From Cylicocyclus nassatus (taxonomy: Eukaryota > Nematoda > Chromadorea > Rhabditida > Strongylidae), in assembly GCA_958299035.1 (NCBI GenBank), contig CATQJL010000112.1, positions 67,053,117 to 67,117,116 on the forward strand: a DNA stretch of 64,000 nt, in the 5' to 3' direction. Under the pieces are notes generated by a model that was given only the letters and a program-made list of their open reading frames with translations, had not been told where the DNA came from and did not search any database. The number at the start of each line of letters is the position of its first letter. Within the stretch, counting starts at the first letter, position 1. A program made the position numbers and the translations under genes. Of this stretch, positions 11,280-25,469 are shown one piece after another.

Positions 11280-14200
11280 AATGACGATTTGAGCGAAATG
11301 TCCCTGATTCAGGGCAGGAAAATACGAACGAAAACATCCACGTGAATACAACGCAACGACGACGTCATGGAATAAAATCATAGCTCCATTAGAGATGCAG
11401 AGACGAACGAGGGGGTGTTAGCGGAAGTGGGTCCGTCATGACAGTCTAGCATTTTTGCTTTGAAGTAGAGTCTGGCATTGCAAATGCGGTTGCTAAGTCA
11501 GGCGAGAACTGGTCCCCTTGAGGTAACTGCTTAGAAAGTGGAGCTTGCTCGAAATGAATAAGATGATATTAAAGGACGCACCGATTTCGAAAATGATTAT
11601 CACATCGAAAAAGCAAGATGATTAGTTCTTGCCTTTTGTTATGCGCAAATGCCGGTCGCTAAGTCAAGCGAGAACTGGTCTTTTTGAATAAATGCTCACA
11701 ATCAGACAATGCAAGTTACTGGATGAGCATGAGATAGAATCATCACAGAAATGAGCACCGCTTGTGAAAGCGATTTATCACCTTAGAGAAGAAAAAGGAC
11801 CAGTTCTCACTTTTTTCTAAGTGCAAATGCTGGTCGCTAATCCAAGCAAAGACTGGTTTTCTCTCGAGTAAATGCTCAGACGTTAGAAATACTGGGCAGA
11901 AAGGAAGGAAAATTTCTGAGGAGCATATTGCTTGGAATAAATCACTTCGAAGTGAGAAGACCAGTTCCCATTTTCTTTTACATTTTTATAGCTCTCACTG
12001 AAAATGAAAGGGAAGTGCAAAAAAAGTATTTTTCACTTTTGACTGCAAGGTTGATTCGATTTTTTTGGAAAATTTTTGAAATCTCATTTGGACTAGAAGC
12101 TCACCACGAATATTGTTGTAAAAAGAGAGATACCAGATATTATGAAAAAGTCGATCTGCGTTTACTTTTAGAAGAATTCAAGAAAAGCTGACTATCATAA
12201 CTCGTTTATGCGCCAATCCAGTCTTTTCTGCTATGTCTTAGGTTGCTGAATTCTAATTATATAGCCAAAAATCATGCAAAGTTGCTATGAAGCAATGCAA
12301 GAAAAGTTCAAAGCAATTTTACCAAAAGCAAGGTCACCTCATAGAGTTTTGCAGAAGTACTCGTATGTTTTGCAAATGAAATGACCTTGCTTCGAGTAAG
12401 TTCTAGAAGTTGTGCAACATGTACTTTGCGGATGCAAAAGTAAAGTGCAACCACGTGATGCAAAGACATAAACATGCTCAATGAAATGATGCAGAACATG
12501 CTGATGCTTTATGAGATGGGGGGGGGGGGATGTGCTCCCATCACAAACGAGTAATGAATGCACCAGCGGTGCAAATAGAAGGGCGAAATGAAATGATGGG
12601 GCTTAGATGGGGCTTACATGTAAAGATTTCCACGTAAAACGCGAGTGATCTATTTACTTTTTAGTAACAAAACTGATTCCTTAATCGGTTGATTTTTGTA
12701 GAAAACTGCTCGATGGGAGGGTAAATACTGTCCACGACCATCTCTGACACTTCGGGGTTCTAATTTCAAAGTCGAAATGCTGCGCAAAATTTTTTCAGAG
12801 GGCATGGTTAGGGGCTAAGCCCTTCCACTTAAAATTTCTATGGAGCCCCACGTACTTTGTGCAACCGCCTCTGGATCGCAGTTTTTTATGTATAGGAGGA
12901 AAGAGTTGGTTCCATATAAAGGTGCTTGGAGGTCAAACCAAACCTAAGTTTTTGAAGGTAAACCATTATTTCTAAATTAGCGGGAAAGAATGACAGGCTA
13001 CCCTCTTTATAAGAAGTGGTTTTTGATGAAGAAAGAAGCAAGAGAGCAAGCAAGAAGTAGATTATACAAAGTAGAAATGTAAGCATAGGAAGTGGTGCCA
13101 TGAGACCAAGTGACACAACGATTACCTTGCGGCCACATAATTACTGACATTCGTTACTCATGATCGACGCTATAATAGGTTTCGACCAACGAAGAGAAGA
13201 AATGTAAAGATTCTACAAAAACAGTTACAAATTTTCCAGACACAGGAAACAAGAACGATCATGGTACAGCTGAAAACGTTGATTACAACATAATCATTGA
13301 CGGTCGCACACATTCCTCGGAAAGAGGAAGAGGCGCGGGGACAGAAGCCTCTGAAATGGAAAGGGTGTTCAGCCATATCGTTCCGTCAAAAATTTGCTAA
13401 AAGTCTTGTTGATCTTTTTGCGAACTTATAGCCCTGAAATAAAAGAGGAATGTGCCTTGAGGATGTCGGCAGATGGAGTCAAATTACTGTGTAATTTCTA
13501 GATTTAGTTAGAAACATTTGCAAGTTTCCGCAACCCATTCTCGGTGTTGGGTACATCCCTCCAACGACTAGTTAGATCAAACGGTATGGTCAACCCAAAT
13601 CGTCGACAAGCATTTCTGCTACCCCTCTAAAAATGCATTCAAATAAAGGATTCTGATTGTGAGATAAACATTCCATGTTGAAATTTTTCAAAATTTGACG
13701 CTGTCATTGTAGGACCAGTTCTCGCTTACAGATGAGTGTTTTCGTGCATTCCTTGAGGTTCTATTTTATTCTACTTAAGAAAACAATAAGCATAGCACTG
13801 TCCAAATTCTTGCGCGTAATCAAACTGAGGACCAGTTCTCGCCTTCAAAGAACCAAAAGAAAGTCTAGCCGAGGACAAGCGGAATGAATGACGATACAGA
13901 TTAGGTAGCTTATTTGCTTAAACACTCGACTATCTTTCAAATTGTGTGCCCAGAACTTGGAAATTAATGGATTAAAAACATCTGAGTATAAAGTTACCAG
14001 ACGTACGCAAGTTATTGAAGCCCCTTTTATAGCCCCGCAAGTTTTGAAATATCTAACCTTGGGTAAAAAGCTGCGTTTTACACAAATTTGTCTTTGACGT
14101 CAAAAGTGTGTGACGCGCAAGTTACTTCAGTAGAGCAGCCGCTCGCTTATGCATAACTGTGGGTAATAATCAGAACTACGACAAGGTGCGGTTTCGCAAT

Positions 14201-15510
14201 TGTCAACCTGCAGCAGATAAGTTTGCTCATGGCGTTACGTAGCTGGGAATTTGTACATTCTTCGCAGTCACTGTGATGAAATCGCTAGGTTGCAGCTTGC
14301 AAGGAATCCTTTTGCAGAATTCCGTGGTCACAGTTTAGCTTGATAGCATAGGAATTGGGTGGAGCTGCAGGAATGCCATTTTTTGTGACCTAATCACAAC
14401 TTAATTCAAGTTGACTAAAAAATTATTCAAAATTGACCAGTTCCAAAACTATTATGCCCTTAGGCCACGCTGGTCATATTGGCTCATTTGAAGAAGGAAA
14501 GAAACGAGACCCTTGTTATTTGCCCAATCATTGAATAAAGTTCTTTTTTCTCTCTCTTCTCCTCTCCCCCCCCCCCCCTCCCCCCTTCCCTACCCCCTTC
14601 TGCCACTTCTCCCCTTTCCTTCCACCCTCCATCTCTCCCATTTACAAGAATTACTCCAACTAGATATACATGGTGCCCATGAATATATCGCAGGTTTAAT
14701 CGCTGATAATTCTCTACTGTGCACTTTTCGGGTCTAGAAAGCACATTGTAGAGCTGGCTTTAGCTTATTAAAATAAAATAAAATCACCGATCGCTGCTAT
14801 ATTACTGTAGGATTACGATAGGAATTTGGCATAATGTCGTCATTGTAAGTCAGCTTACAAATTAAAAAAAAATTCTAAAGCGTTTGAATTTCTTATCAAG
14901 GGATCCCTGAGACTGCTGAAGCAAACAGGTTTTTACCACTATGTAGAGCAGTTTGAACTGTATAATCAAGTCTGTTAGATATTAGGAAAACCGCTGTTAC
15001 TGTATATATAGACGACGTAACTGTAAAGCTAAAAATTGAGCGAAGGGAGAAGCTCATATATGGATAGCAATGCTAATTAATCTAGTAACAAAATGTGCAT
15101 TTCTTTCGTAGAAATCTTTGGGACCAAACATGTTCTCTTTGGCGCAAAATTCTGTCAAAAGTTTTTGTGATCGTACAGCAACGAATACAGATAAGTAATC
15201 CGTTCTCCATCATGATTCTAAGCTGAAGCCAGCCTTTATTGTTTGGAAGTGCGGATGGGTACCCTGTAAACAGGATACAAAACGTCATTCTCGTCACTTT
15301 TTGTAAAGTCTAGTGAAAACAGAAGGAACTGTTTTATGGGAAGATATGCACCCTAACAGGAAAATCCTAATCCCGAAAGTTTTGAGAAAAAAGTGTGAGG
15401 TAAAGTGATCGCTGGCAAATAACTAGAGCCTAGAATTGTACTACCCCTACAACTGCCGTATAGCCTGCAAAGAAAGCTGATAGAGCGACCACCGTCGGTG
15501 GAATGCATTT
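11280..15510. other. Non-coding stretch, scattered AACTGGTCC motifs
   Basis: No supportable gene. More copies of the AACTGGTCC motif occur near 11,504, 11,668 and inverted near 11,800, 11,957, 13,711, 13,829 and 14,438. Short hydrophobic frames on the minus strand (12,886-13,116 and 13,170-13,376) do not link by good splice sites. A C-rich tract sits at 14,566-14,640. Confidence 0.5.
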
Positions 15511-15519
15511 GCAAGTAAT

Positions 15520-15774
15520 TTGAACTTTCGCAATAGCAGCCGTTGCCTAGCAACGAGACATTTTTCCCGAGGCAATCATTCACCATCTTTCGGACAAGTA
15601 GAGGAAAAATTATTCGAGGCATATTTGAGAGCAAACGCGGATTCCATAGAGAAAGAGCGGAGGTGGCCAGGTGGCATGGGCAACCTTCAGCTGGTTACAC
15701 ACACAATCGGACGAGATTATGTGGCTTTGGGAGTTTATGAGGGTCATGATGGATTATGCAAATACAGTGGTTGA
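15520..15774 (+). CDS. Weak exon candidate, unrecognised
   Basis: An 84-codon frame. From VEEKLFEAYLRANADSIEKE to the TGA at its end the composition is protein-like (charged helix, then a Gly/Val-rich stretch with THTIGRDYVALGVYEGHD). A GTAGAGG donor-like site lies inside. No flanking exon could be joined. Could be one exon of an unannotated gene or chance. Confidence 0.25.
   Translation: MNFRNSSRCLATRHFSRGNHSPSFGQVEEKLFEAYLRANADSIEKERRWPGGMGNLQLVTHTIGRDYVALGVYEGHDGLCKYSG
15542..15554. promoter_or_regulatory. RFX/X-box-like palindrome
   Basis: GTTGCCTAGCAAC is a perfect 13-bp palindrome that fits the RFX half-sites GTTGCC and AGCAAC with one base between them. DAF-19, the nematode RFX factor, usually prefers a two-base centre. 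It lies at the start of a weak plus-strand frame. Confidence 0.35.
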
Positions 15775-15779
15775 TAATT

Positions 15780-18700
15780 AGAGAGACAAGGCACTTTTTG
15801 AGTAGGCATAAATTGGTGGAAATTATGAGGAAATGTTAGACCAAGATGTTCGAGAAGTTTCGATTATCTCGGTTTGAGCCGAATTTTATCAGATAGCATC
15901 TGTTATGAACAAAATGAGCTGCAGTTGGAGTAGAACTTTTCAGTGGCTGTGATTTCAAAGAGTACTTTTGTTCAGGATTTTGTAGTTGTCATTATAGGTT
16001 TCTAATCACTACGTAAAAATTCCCTCTCTCTCATAAGCTGTCCCGAAAATTCTTCCTGATATTCTAAGTTGTAACTTATAACCTTTACCAGGATCTTAAT
16101 TGAAAGCTGCATCGTTTAGGCACAAGCTAGTGACCACCAATAGTCATAAAGTTGTTCGAAGTTCTTTGCAAGACAAAAAAAGTTTTCTCCGGTTTTGAAT
16201 AGCCGAATTTTTCAACTTTTTTTTTACACACAATCCTCATTAAATAGTGTGGTGGAAGAATTAGATGCAATGTTCTTATAACATCCAGACATTCAACAAT
16301 ACTAGCAGTGGTGTCCTATAAAGCTTGGGGGATGGAGGGGGGAGGGGGGTAGAGGGGTGGACTTCTGAAACTTTTGTGATCCAAAGCATATCTAGGCAAA
16401 GTTGAATTCTAAAATTTTTTTGAAGATTATTCAGCCACTTTCATATTTTCAGTCCTATAAGTCTTTCAAAAAATAATCGATCCATTTTGGGAGGGACAGA
16501 AGTTGAATTTTCATATATCTCAGATTTTTTCCATCGTTGGCAAGCAGATGTCAAAATGATTAAATAGAAATCATTGAGAAACAAAAGTTGTTTAAAATCA
16601 AGTAATCGTAAAACACGTTATCCTTAAATGACAACGTCGGCTACGTCCTCCGGATAGGGCTCAGCACAAGCTGACTTTTGGAAATTGCAAAAAAAGAAGT
16701 TCCCCTCGAAATTCGGCCTCAAGTACGATACCCCCTTTGCTTTTTGTCCCGAAAACGAGATCCAGCTTACCTACAAGCCATCTGTGTCCGGAGTAGTTTA
16801 GAACCAATAGAATCAACAAATTAAAGATGAGATGTGCGAAACTCATGAAATGAAATAATATAATAACTCATGAAATACCAATAACAGGCAACACACTGTA
16901 CAAAGCAAGAAAAAAGTCCTCTAGTATCAAATGACATTGTTAGCAAAAACCGATCTCAGAAAAAAGTGTTCGTTCTTTCTATATGCAAACACATCGATGT
17001 GGGGGGCCACGTACGCTGCTCAAATATGACCAGCTTTTGATATATTTTCAGTTTTGTGAGATAGGTTACATGGAAGAATAGAGTAATTTTGAACAAAACA
17101 ATTCTTCCTTCAAGGTACCAATTTCATTGAGTTTTTCAACTTCAACTTAGAATAGTAAATTGTGTCTTAATCATGTGTAAAGTTAAAATTATATGAAAAT
17201 ATGTTTTTTGTGGACATGTGCGTAATTACCAGTAAAAATCGTTCTCATCAAAAAAAAAATTCGATAGAATTCGAGTGCTAACTAAGTGCAATGCTTTGGA
17301 AAAGCATTAGCATCTTAGCCTCCCTCCCCTTTACCCCATTACTCCGCAGCTTCGCGGTTTTTTGATCAAAGCCAATGTTCTGAGCCTGCGGTGACGACAA
17401 CATTTGCGCGGGAAAGAAGAACTTTATAAATGCCGGCAGCTTGCCTGCCACTTGCGCGCTGAAAATGGTCATTGGCGCGCATTGCCACTGTGTACGCGCA
17501 AGTGCTGTCAGCAACGCAGAAACACTAAAACTCGGCAAATTTAGTTTTAAGTGTTCTCCTTCGCCCTTACCTCTCTTTTCCTACCCTCCCTCTCCCTTCT
17601 TTTCTTATGAATTATGTCTTTTTCTCAGCTGCATCATCACTGAATCTTCTTAACAGATGTTTTGAGCCGTATATGATTCATAACGACGTCGTTAAACGTG
17701 TCGAGAATCGCGATCAAAAATGCTCAGGAAACCAATATGAAATCAGCTGATCGTTATGCATGCGTCAACATTCGTCTATATGCATTCAGATGTTCGTTCC
17801 TGCTTTTTAGTGCATAAACGTCATCAGGAAGACAAAGCCCGCAATTCAACAACGTTGTGAAGAACGATAGATTGTAATGAGATGGTGACTGGTACGCTCA
17901 GAAGGGTGGGGCTGCGTTCATAGTTCCCATGCGTCACAGTATCGGCACCGTGCCGGCACGGTAATGGCACAGAAGAGGCACATTGCCGGCACGATGCTGG
18001 CATAGCAAGGCATAGTCGCACAATGCTTTTCTTCCTTAATCGGTACCGATGTAGCAGCTGTTATTGTAAGATGAAAAGGTAATTTGCAGGAAACGGAACA
18101 AATGGAAATGAATGTGAGAAAAAATATGAAAACACGAAAAATTCGTACTGCAAGTAAACACAGATGCTTGTGCACCAATACAATAAAACCATAGCTCACC
18201 CCGTAAAGGCAAAATATTGCGCAAAAACTGATTGGTTACGTGCGATCACGCCCATTATTGGACTCTGCCCGCCTGCTGGAGAGGTACAGCTCGAATTTCT
18301 GGCAAGATGTGTAAAAGATGGAAGGACTTGTTTTGAAAGATATGCTATTGGAGATTCCGGACGTAATTATGACAGAATAAAGATTTCCGTGCAAAACTAT
18401 GCCGCAATGTGGTGGGCGGAGCAATATTTTGAGGAGTAAAAAAATGTGATTGTAAGAAAAATATTTGCTTTATTAGTAATATTCTTGTGATGTAATTCAG
18501 GTAGAAAGCGAAAAAAACACAATTCAATGAGAAAAAGAGATCTGGTAGGACATAGGCTACTAATTAATCAAAAATTCTTCTGCCGAGAAGTTTCTTGCAG
18601 TTAAATATGTAATATGTACTGAACAACTATGCAAAGCCCAACGAGTATTGTATTGTAATTCAACGCTTGGGCGGAAACTCGTTGGCCGATATAATGCATA

Positions 18701-21700
18701 ACAAAAGCTTTGTCGATAAATCTTTTTTTTTCGATTTTTGGCTCTAATTCATGATCATAAACGTGGCTGAAAGTCCAGAGTATCATCACGTGGAAGTTAC
18801 GAGCAGAAATCAAGGTTTTTGGGTGGTCGGGACAAAGTGGAAAGGAATGCGGTGAGTTTAGTCAATATGAACGATAAATTGTGCAATTGCACACCGTACT
18901 GACAGTTGCGCGCGAAAATCAACACACATTTGGGCGGAAAATCAGGATTCTGCATTCTGTGTCTTTCTGGGAAATCATACTGGTTGATTTCTATGATGTT
19001 TAGAAAATTACGAATACAGAAAATAATGAATCAATGGTCTTCAAATTTGTTGTGCCCTACTTGTAAGAGTACTTTAGATTTAACCTTGGTTCCAAATTGA
19101 TTTTGATCACTGAAGAGTGCTTACAATGCCTAAGTTCGAGGAAACTGGAACATGAAAATTATTCTAAAAAAATCAATAAACGTATAATGAATCGTATTAG
19201 GCGCAACTACATTTCCCGCGCACATATGTGCTGTGGTGCAATTGCACCGCTTACATACAGGTGTGCGCAACTGTAAACAGGCTGGTTTGGATGTTGAAGC
19301 CAGTGGAACAGCACCGCTGCGGACGAGTTCTACCGACTGAATGCTCCCGCTCGAGGAACTTAACTACCGCCAGTGCAAAAAATAGACGATGACGCATAGC
19401 TTGAAACTTCTTTGGCGCCCTGAGAATAGCGAGTGACATCACCGCGCGCCACTTGTTGACGCGCGCGGTCTTCTAAAGAATTCGGGCTGTGCGCAAAAGG
19501 GCAATGGACGGACAACATGCTCGCTGAGGTGATGGGGAGGGTGGATGAATTGATGGCGACTGGACCGACGGCGCCGGCACAGAAATGACTCATCATTGAC
19601 TGCCACCGGCCCGCGGCGCCGCCGCCAGCTCGGTGTGCGAGAGGATCGGCGAGCAAAGCCCCCGGTGCATGTCGGAATGTGACATTTGTGCTGGACGGAC
19701 GCAAATACTAAAGGTCGAGTTTGTCGATGAACAAGAGCCGAATGAGCAATGAGCGAGGTGAACACAAAGATGAAAAACGGGAAAGATAAAATGGTTGATT
19801 AAAACGGCAAAAAAGGCTGCAAAGATGAAGTTCCAACTTGAGACAGGTAGAAAACCGAGGTTTTGAAACTTCCTAGCAGTAGGAGAGAGAGATGTTCGTA
19901 GCTCTAGATTTTCCCTCATATGTAGTTTTGTGCTAAATTTTGCATCAATAACAATTGCAGGATTTTATTCGACGGTTGGACGAAGGGAAGAGGGTGCATA
20001 ATCTTTCAAAAATAATCTTTAGAGCCTTTATTTTGGGGTTGCTCATTAAAATCCCATTTATTCAAACTGAGATTCATTTGAGCCACATTCAAAGTTCGTG
20101 ACCCGTTTTCCAATTCTCGCCCTCCCTTCTTCCCCCCCCCCCCCCCCTCTCAATTAAATGCCCAAAGCCCATCTCTAAACCTCCCGAAAATTCATGCCAG
20201 CGTATTTGCCGAAAAAAAAAACATCAGATGATTTCCGTTTATTCCTAGATGTCTTCTAAGCAGTCTTATTCTCTTTGATTCATTCTGTACACAAACTGAA
20301 AAAGTAGGACTAGATAGGAGACATGGGCTAGCAGGAAATACCAAAAACCTAACGGACTGCTCAGGCTATACCAGCCTGAGCCATACTGTTCCAGTGGTAC
20401 AGAGATTATCATGGACAAGTACATAATTCTACATATCTAATTCAGTGATATAATGACTCGCAACTCAATTAATCTACAAGCAGTTAAAATATTTCTATAT
20501 ATTGCATATATTTCTGAATATCGCATCTCTTGCGCCTCCACGAGGATCTAGAAGTTGTGCGATATTATAACTTTCAAACGCATAGAGTTAGACTATTGGC
20601 GGATAATAGAGTAAAAGTTAGTAAAGCATGTGTAATTTTTTCATACAATTTGTGAGTTTTGCAAAATTATAAATGAAAATTTTGATTTTGTAGCACACAG
20701 AGAACACTTAACTTTGACAGAGAGAAGAAACGAAAACCAACTCAGAAAATAACATCAATATGTGGTACTTTGAAGTTTAATTTTAGAAGTGGACTCTTTC
20801 TAGGAAAACTTCCAAGTTCTCACACCTGGAGTTCTCATTAGCATAAATTCGGTGAAGTCATTTTCATTACACATTTATTCGGACAAATTGTGACGACTTT
20901 CTCTTATGGATTTTTTCGTTTTCCTGAAATGGATAATTTGATGATATCTCTTCCTGGTTATTATTAATCATTTGGTCACCTCCGGATTTGGATTTTACCT
21001 TATTCCCTTGCAGTTTTCACTTTTCTATGAAATTGTTCGTCTAATGTCAGAGTGAGATCAATAGCGACGTTCGTCTTCGCAATGAGCGGAAGATGTTGCT
21101 ATTGATTCCACATAAAGTGCTGGAATCTAATCTGATGGGGGAATGGAAATGTTGCTTACCAGTGCTTGGGTAGAGTGCAATTTCATTACGTGAAGAACAG
21201 ACAACAAGTTTCCCATAAGTGCAAGTTCGACATGACTCAACTCTTCAAAGTTGGGCATAATTACCCAAGGTGAGCTGAGAAGTGCGCAGGTGGAAATGTG
21301 AAAAAAAGAGGGGGGGAGGAGAGAGGTAGGAGGGGTCGCTAGTTATATCACTTAGTCGTAAATTATCATCGTTCCCGAGGTTTTGTTCTTGACGCCTTGT
21401 CGGTAACTGGCCGAGTTTTGAAGGACCTACGCTTACCGTAGGCCACCCTATCGATCGATAATCGATTGTATGCGCCGGAACCGACAACTTCAAGTAAATG
21501 CACAAAACCCTAGGGTTACCCCACCCTTTCTATGTACTCTCACTCCCTTCCCCTCCCCGGGGACACTTGTACTGAGTACTGAAGTTGATTGAATGAAGCG
21601 AAATGCAGCAGAGATTGCCGCGCAAAAGCCATTGCAATGGCTCCATCGGGGATTTGCACCCGAGCAAAGTCTGACTCATTCCGCTCATTGAATACATGGA

Positions 21701-23070
21701 TTTTCAAGCCTTAATCGAAAAACCACCAGCAAAATAGACGAAGAATTGCGAAACCCGCGGGTTTTATGCCCAGTGCACATGCATTATGGTGGGAAATTGA
21801 GTTGTTGTTGTTCCATCGGAGAAGATGTGATGGGATGTGCTGATGGGCGATGGATGGGTGGTTATATGGAGGGATGAAACGACCTTTAAAGTGCCGATTT
21901 TAGTTGGAAAAACTATAATTACAATGCACCATGTTGCAACATGCTCCGCCCCCATGCAAAGAGCGCGCACAAGACTGCAAAGCGTTCTCTCAACAATAAA
22001 TGAAGGAGAATAAAGAGTAGTGTAACTTGTAATGATAGGTTATGAGTTGAAACATTGCTACAAATGCATAATTGATCCCATGTATTGAATGAATTTTACA
22101 ACGAAATTTTCAGGTAAAAGCACTGCCTCACACAAATGTTCAAAGATTTCTTGAAAATCTGACAATTTCAAGAGCGTATTACTCTGCTGAGCAGACAATA
22201 ATGTCATGCATTTCTAATTTTAGATAATTTGTACCACTAATCAGTGAAAAAAATAAAATTAGGTACCTGCCCAATATGTTTTTGAAACTGACGACTTTTG
22301 CCCTGCCAAAACTTTGCAAGCACTTTTTTGTTGAGTGATGAATGTCGTAATGTTCTTGTTTGATGCCTGATATGGGACGTAACTACACAATAATCCTTCA
22401 ATTAGGTTTATTGAAAATTTCTGCTGTAGCAAAGAAGCGTTCGAATCTCAAAGATAATTCCAATTTTCAAAAAATCAAAAAAATTCATTCATAGTTGTTT
22501 AATCATCCTTTGCATTTAGAAAAATCTTTTCTTTCTTTATCCTCCTATGCAGTCAAATTTGTCATGTCGGCAAACGTTTATAGTTTTCATTTCTCATATT
22601 GAACTGTAGCAAGCTCTTTACTTTTTCAAAATTATTGTTTGCGTTCTCACATTTCTCACAAACAGATAAGGCTCATCGCCTTGGTTGCAATCTCATCACC
22701 GTAATTATCTTTTAAAGTGTCGTATTCTCATATTCTATGAGTATAACAATTGGCTGTTTCAATTGTTTCACCCACTTTTTACAGCTGCTGAGTGAGAAGT
22801 CTTTGAAAATCTAAATTTGTTTGCAAACCTAAACTGTCACCCAAGAAGTACTTGCTAATATTAGTGCGACTGGCACTATAAATAACAAGATCACCTTTAG
22901 ACCTAATAAGAATGTGAGTAAGCTCATTAGTTCATTTTGTGACCATTACGACAACGCTGATTCGCAGCAATTAATTTGCTACAAAGTGCATCAGCAAAAA
23001 GCTTAAATATGATTCATTGAAGGTTTCGAATAGGAAAGCACAGCAGTGTGAGCGGACAATTTGTGTGTAA
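15780..23070. other. Long stretch without a convincing gene
   Basis: No gene is supported. GC-rich islands occur at 17,440-17,530, 17,935-18,010 (repeated TGCCGGCAC) and 19,320-19,720 (CpG-rich; overlapping minus-strand frames and an AP-1-like TGACTCA at 19,589). The 91-codon plus-strand frame at 18,164-18,439, ending SVQNYAAMWWAEQYFEE, is the best weak candidate. A poly-C tract lies at 20,132-20,147. Confidence 0.4.
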
Positions 23071-23072
23071 CC

Positions 23073-23333
23073 TCGAGTCATTTCTAACTTAATATGTGAG
23101 AATGCACACTAAACACTATTAGCGACGGCACCTTCACTGGTAACTTTTCAGTTAAGCATTTTCTAGCCTGACAAAATGTAGAAATGTGTTCCTTTTGACT
23201 AACATATGATCAATAAAAACAAAAGAGACAAGAAAACAAGGAGAAATCACTGCAAATGAGCCGGTTCTACTTTTGCAGTTCGTCAGTCAGCGTGCTTAGT
23301 GTGCACTACACATATTAAGTTAGAAATGACTCG
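23073..23333. mobile_element. Inverted-repeat element, MITE-like
   Basis: Arms of about 40 bp: CGAGTCATTTCTAACTTAAT at 23,073 and its complement ending at 23,333. The 180-bp interior is AT-rich and non-coding. No target duplication was resolved. Confidence 0.7.
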
Positions 23334-23339
23334 ACGATA

Positions 23340-25145
23340 ATAGGTTGAAAATTCATCGTAAGTAAATAAAAATAGAATAATTTCTTTGTCATGTAAGATG
23401 AGGGAAGGAATTTGAACCAATGGTATGCTGGGAGTAAGGGTGTGGATGCGTACAGGTTGCCTAGGAGCAGAATACAACAGAAATAAGTACTTTGCGTGGA
23501 CATAACAACAGCATAATCGAGATTACTATGGGAAGTCGAAGTTTCTAGAATATAGAAAAAAAACGTGGAACCTAGCAAAGCCTTCAAAAGAAACATCTCG
23601 AGAAATTTATAAATTTGAGATCGGTATGATAGCAACAATTTTTGATAGTAAGTAGTAAAAATCAATATTATTCAATACAGCTCGTCACATTAATAAACGA
23701 TAGAGAATTGTTGAATGAAAGTGCAGATGCAGAGACAATGTTTCGACCACGGCTCTCTGCCATGCACGTCAGGATGAATACCAGACCAATCGATGCGCAC
23801 ATTTTGTGAAAAATCAACACTTTTATGCACGATGACGAAAAAGCATTTGAATGGGAGAGAAGGAGAGAAAGGACGAGTCGGAAAACTGCCGACGTTCCAG
23901 AACATTGCAAAAAACTTAGAAGAACAGTTATTTTATTGATTGATCTTGTAAGTTCTTCATTCTCCTTTAGCCAGAAATTTTTACATGGAACTACGCGGAA
24001 CCTAAGGATTTTTCTTGTCAAAAGTATATGCCCCTATTATTTCAAGAGTTTGGATATTTTCATGCTAGTAAACTTTCTTTTTTAAATTTGTTCAGACTTC
24101 TTAGAAATTCTGATAATTTTTCCTCTTTTCGTGATCCTGTCTCAATTGAAAAGATTTTTGAATTTTTCTTTTTCTGAAAAAAAAAACTGTTCCAATCTCA
24201 TTTCTGAGGGTTTTTCCCTGCTCTAAAATCTCTGTTTCAAATCTTCTAAATATTTCTGAGGCCTCTTCCTATGCAATAAGTCTCGGTTGAATTCCCACGG
24301 GAAACATGAGGGATCTTGACTTTTCATAGGTCCGTCTCAAATGTTTCAATAAAAGATTTTTCAGTATTTCAACAAAAAATGTATCATTTTTTAAAATTCT
24401 GCAAGATGATCGTTTTCATGTTTATTTGGGTTGATTAGGTGAAGACAAACGAAATAAAAGAGAGAAATTCTAACAGTTATTTGAAAATTATGGGCTAGAA
24501 ATAAAATAAATAGTACAAAAGAATAGAACATGGCGGAGTCTGATCAGTGCTATAGTATTATGGGATGAATATTTCGATGCTGAGAAATTCTTTAGCAATA
24601 CTCTCAAATGATAATTCGAACAGAGAATATGAAGCACATGTACACTGATAGCCTTCTCCCACACGACGAGAAGCCTTGGAAAAATGCCAAGGCGGAAAAA
24701 TAGCGTGTGTTGGGCCCAACACTTCCAGAAATTACCGGATGTTAGTGCTAGAACACTGCTTCTGCCCGCAGGGGCCTCGAATCGATGAGTGGCAGCCACA
24801 TGGAAGGACATCGGCTCCATCCACTTTTGCTGCACTATTCCATCTGTTTTTTTTACATCTAGAGAATTGCCTTTTATTTGCGGCGAAATGTCTGCGTCTA
24901 CTTTCAGACAATACTATTTTCATATTTATTTGCACTAAATGTGGACGTAAGCAGAGTTTGCAAATGTTTCAATCAATTTTGGGCTTATATTCTTATTGAT
25001 TGATGCACGTAATTTCTGGCAGCAGCTCTTTTTTGAACTACTTTCAATAATTAATCATTGCTGCTATGCAATAAAGTTCCATGTGAAAAAAAGATGCGAA
25101 GTGGTACATGAAAACGTTTTTAAAAGAAAAAAAAACCACGTTCTA
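23340..25145. other. Non-coding stretch
   Basis: AT-rich. Overlapping frames of 86-117 codons occur on both strands at 23,315-24,085 and 24,488-24,999. None has recognisable features or paired splice sites, so they are not called. Confidence 0.4.
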
Positions 25146-25146
25146 G

Positions 25147-25323
25147 CTTTTGATTTAACTGGATTGGGGCTGAAGGCGGGGCTTTGTGACCTAATTAAGG
25201 CCGCTCGCGCAGGCGATCCAGTCTGCGTCTCTCTCGCACGCGTACTCTCCGATTACTCTTTAGCCTTAACTAGGTTACAAAGCCGCGCCTTCCAGCAGCC
25301 AATCCAGTTGAATCAAAGGGTAC
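25147..25323. mobile_element. P-MITE copy 2 (complete)
   Basis: TTTGATTTAACTGGATTGGG at one end and the complement, ending AATCAAAGGGTAC, at the other. The arms include GGCGGGGCTTTGTGACCTAA. Same family as 5561-5738. Confidence 0.85.
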
Positions 25324-25469
25324 TTTGTCGCGAATTACTTCAGAGTCAATAAATTTGAAGAGAGGAAAAGTTGAGATCAAGCTAGCCAAATTGAATCGCT
25401 ACGAGAGTAGTTCGCCGCTTACTTTGTTTAACAATTGAATGCAGAATTACGTCAGCTAAGTAATCACTG

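Noticed and set aside
24488..24999. Overlapping 107- and 115-codon frames on opposite strands
   Set aside because: No splice context or motif; mutual antisense openness is expected by chance in this composition.
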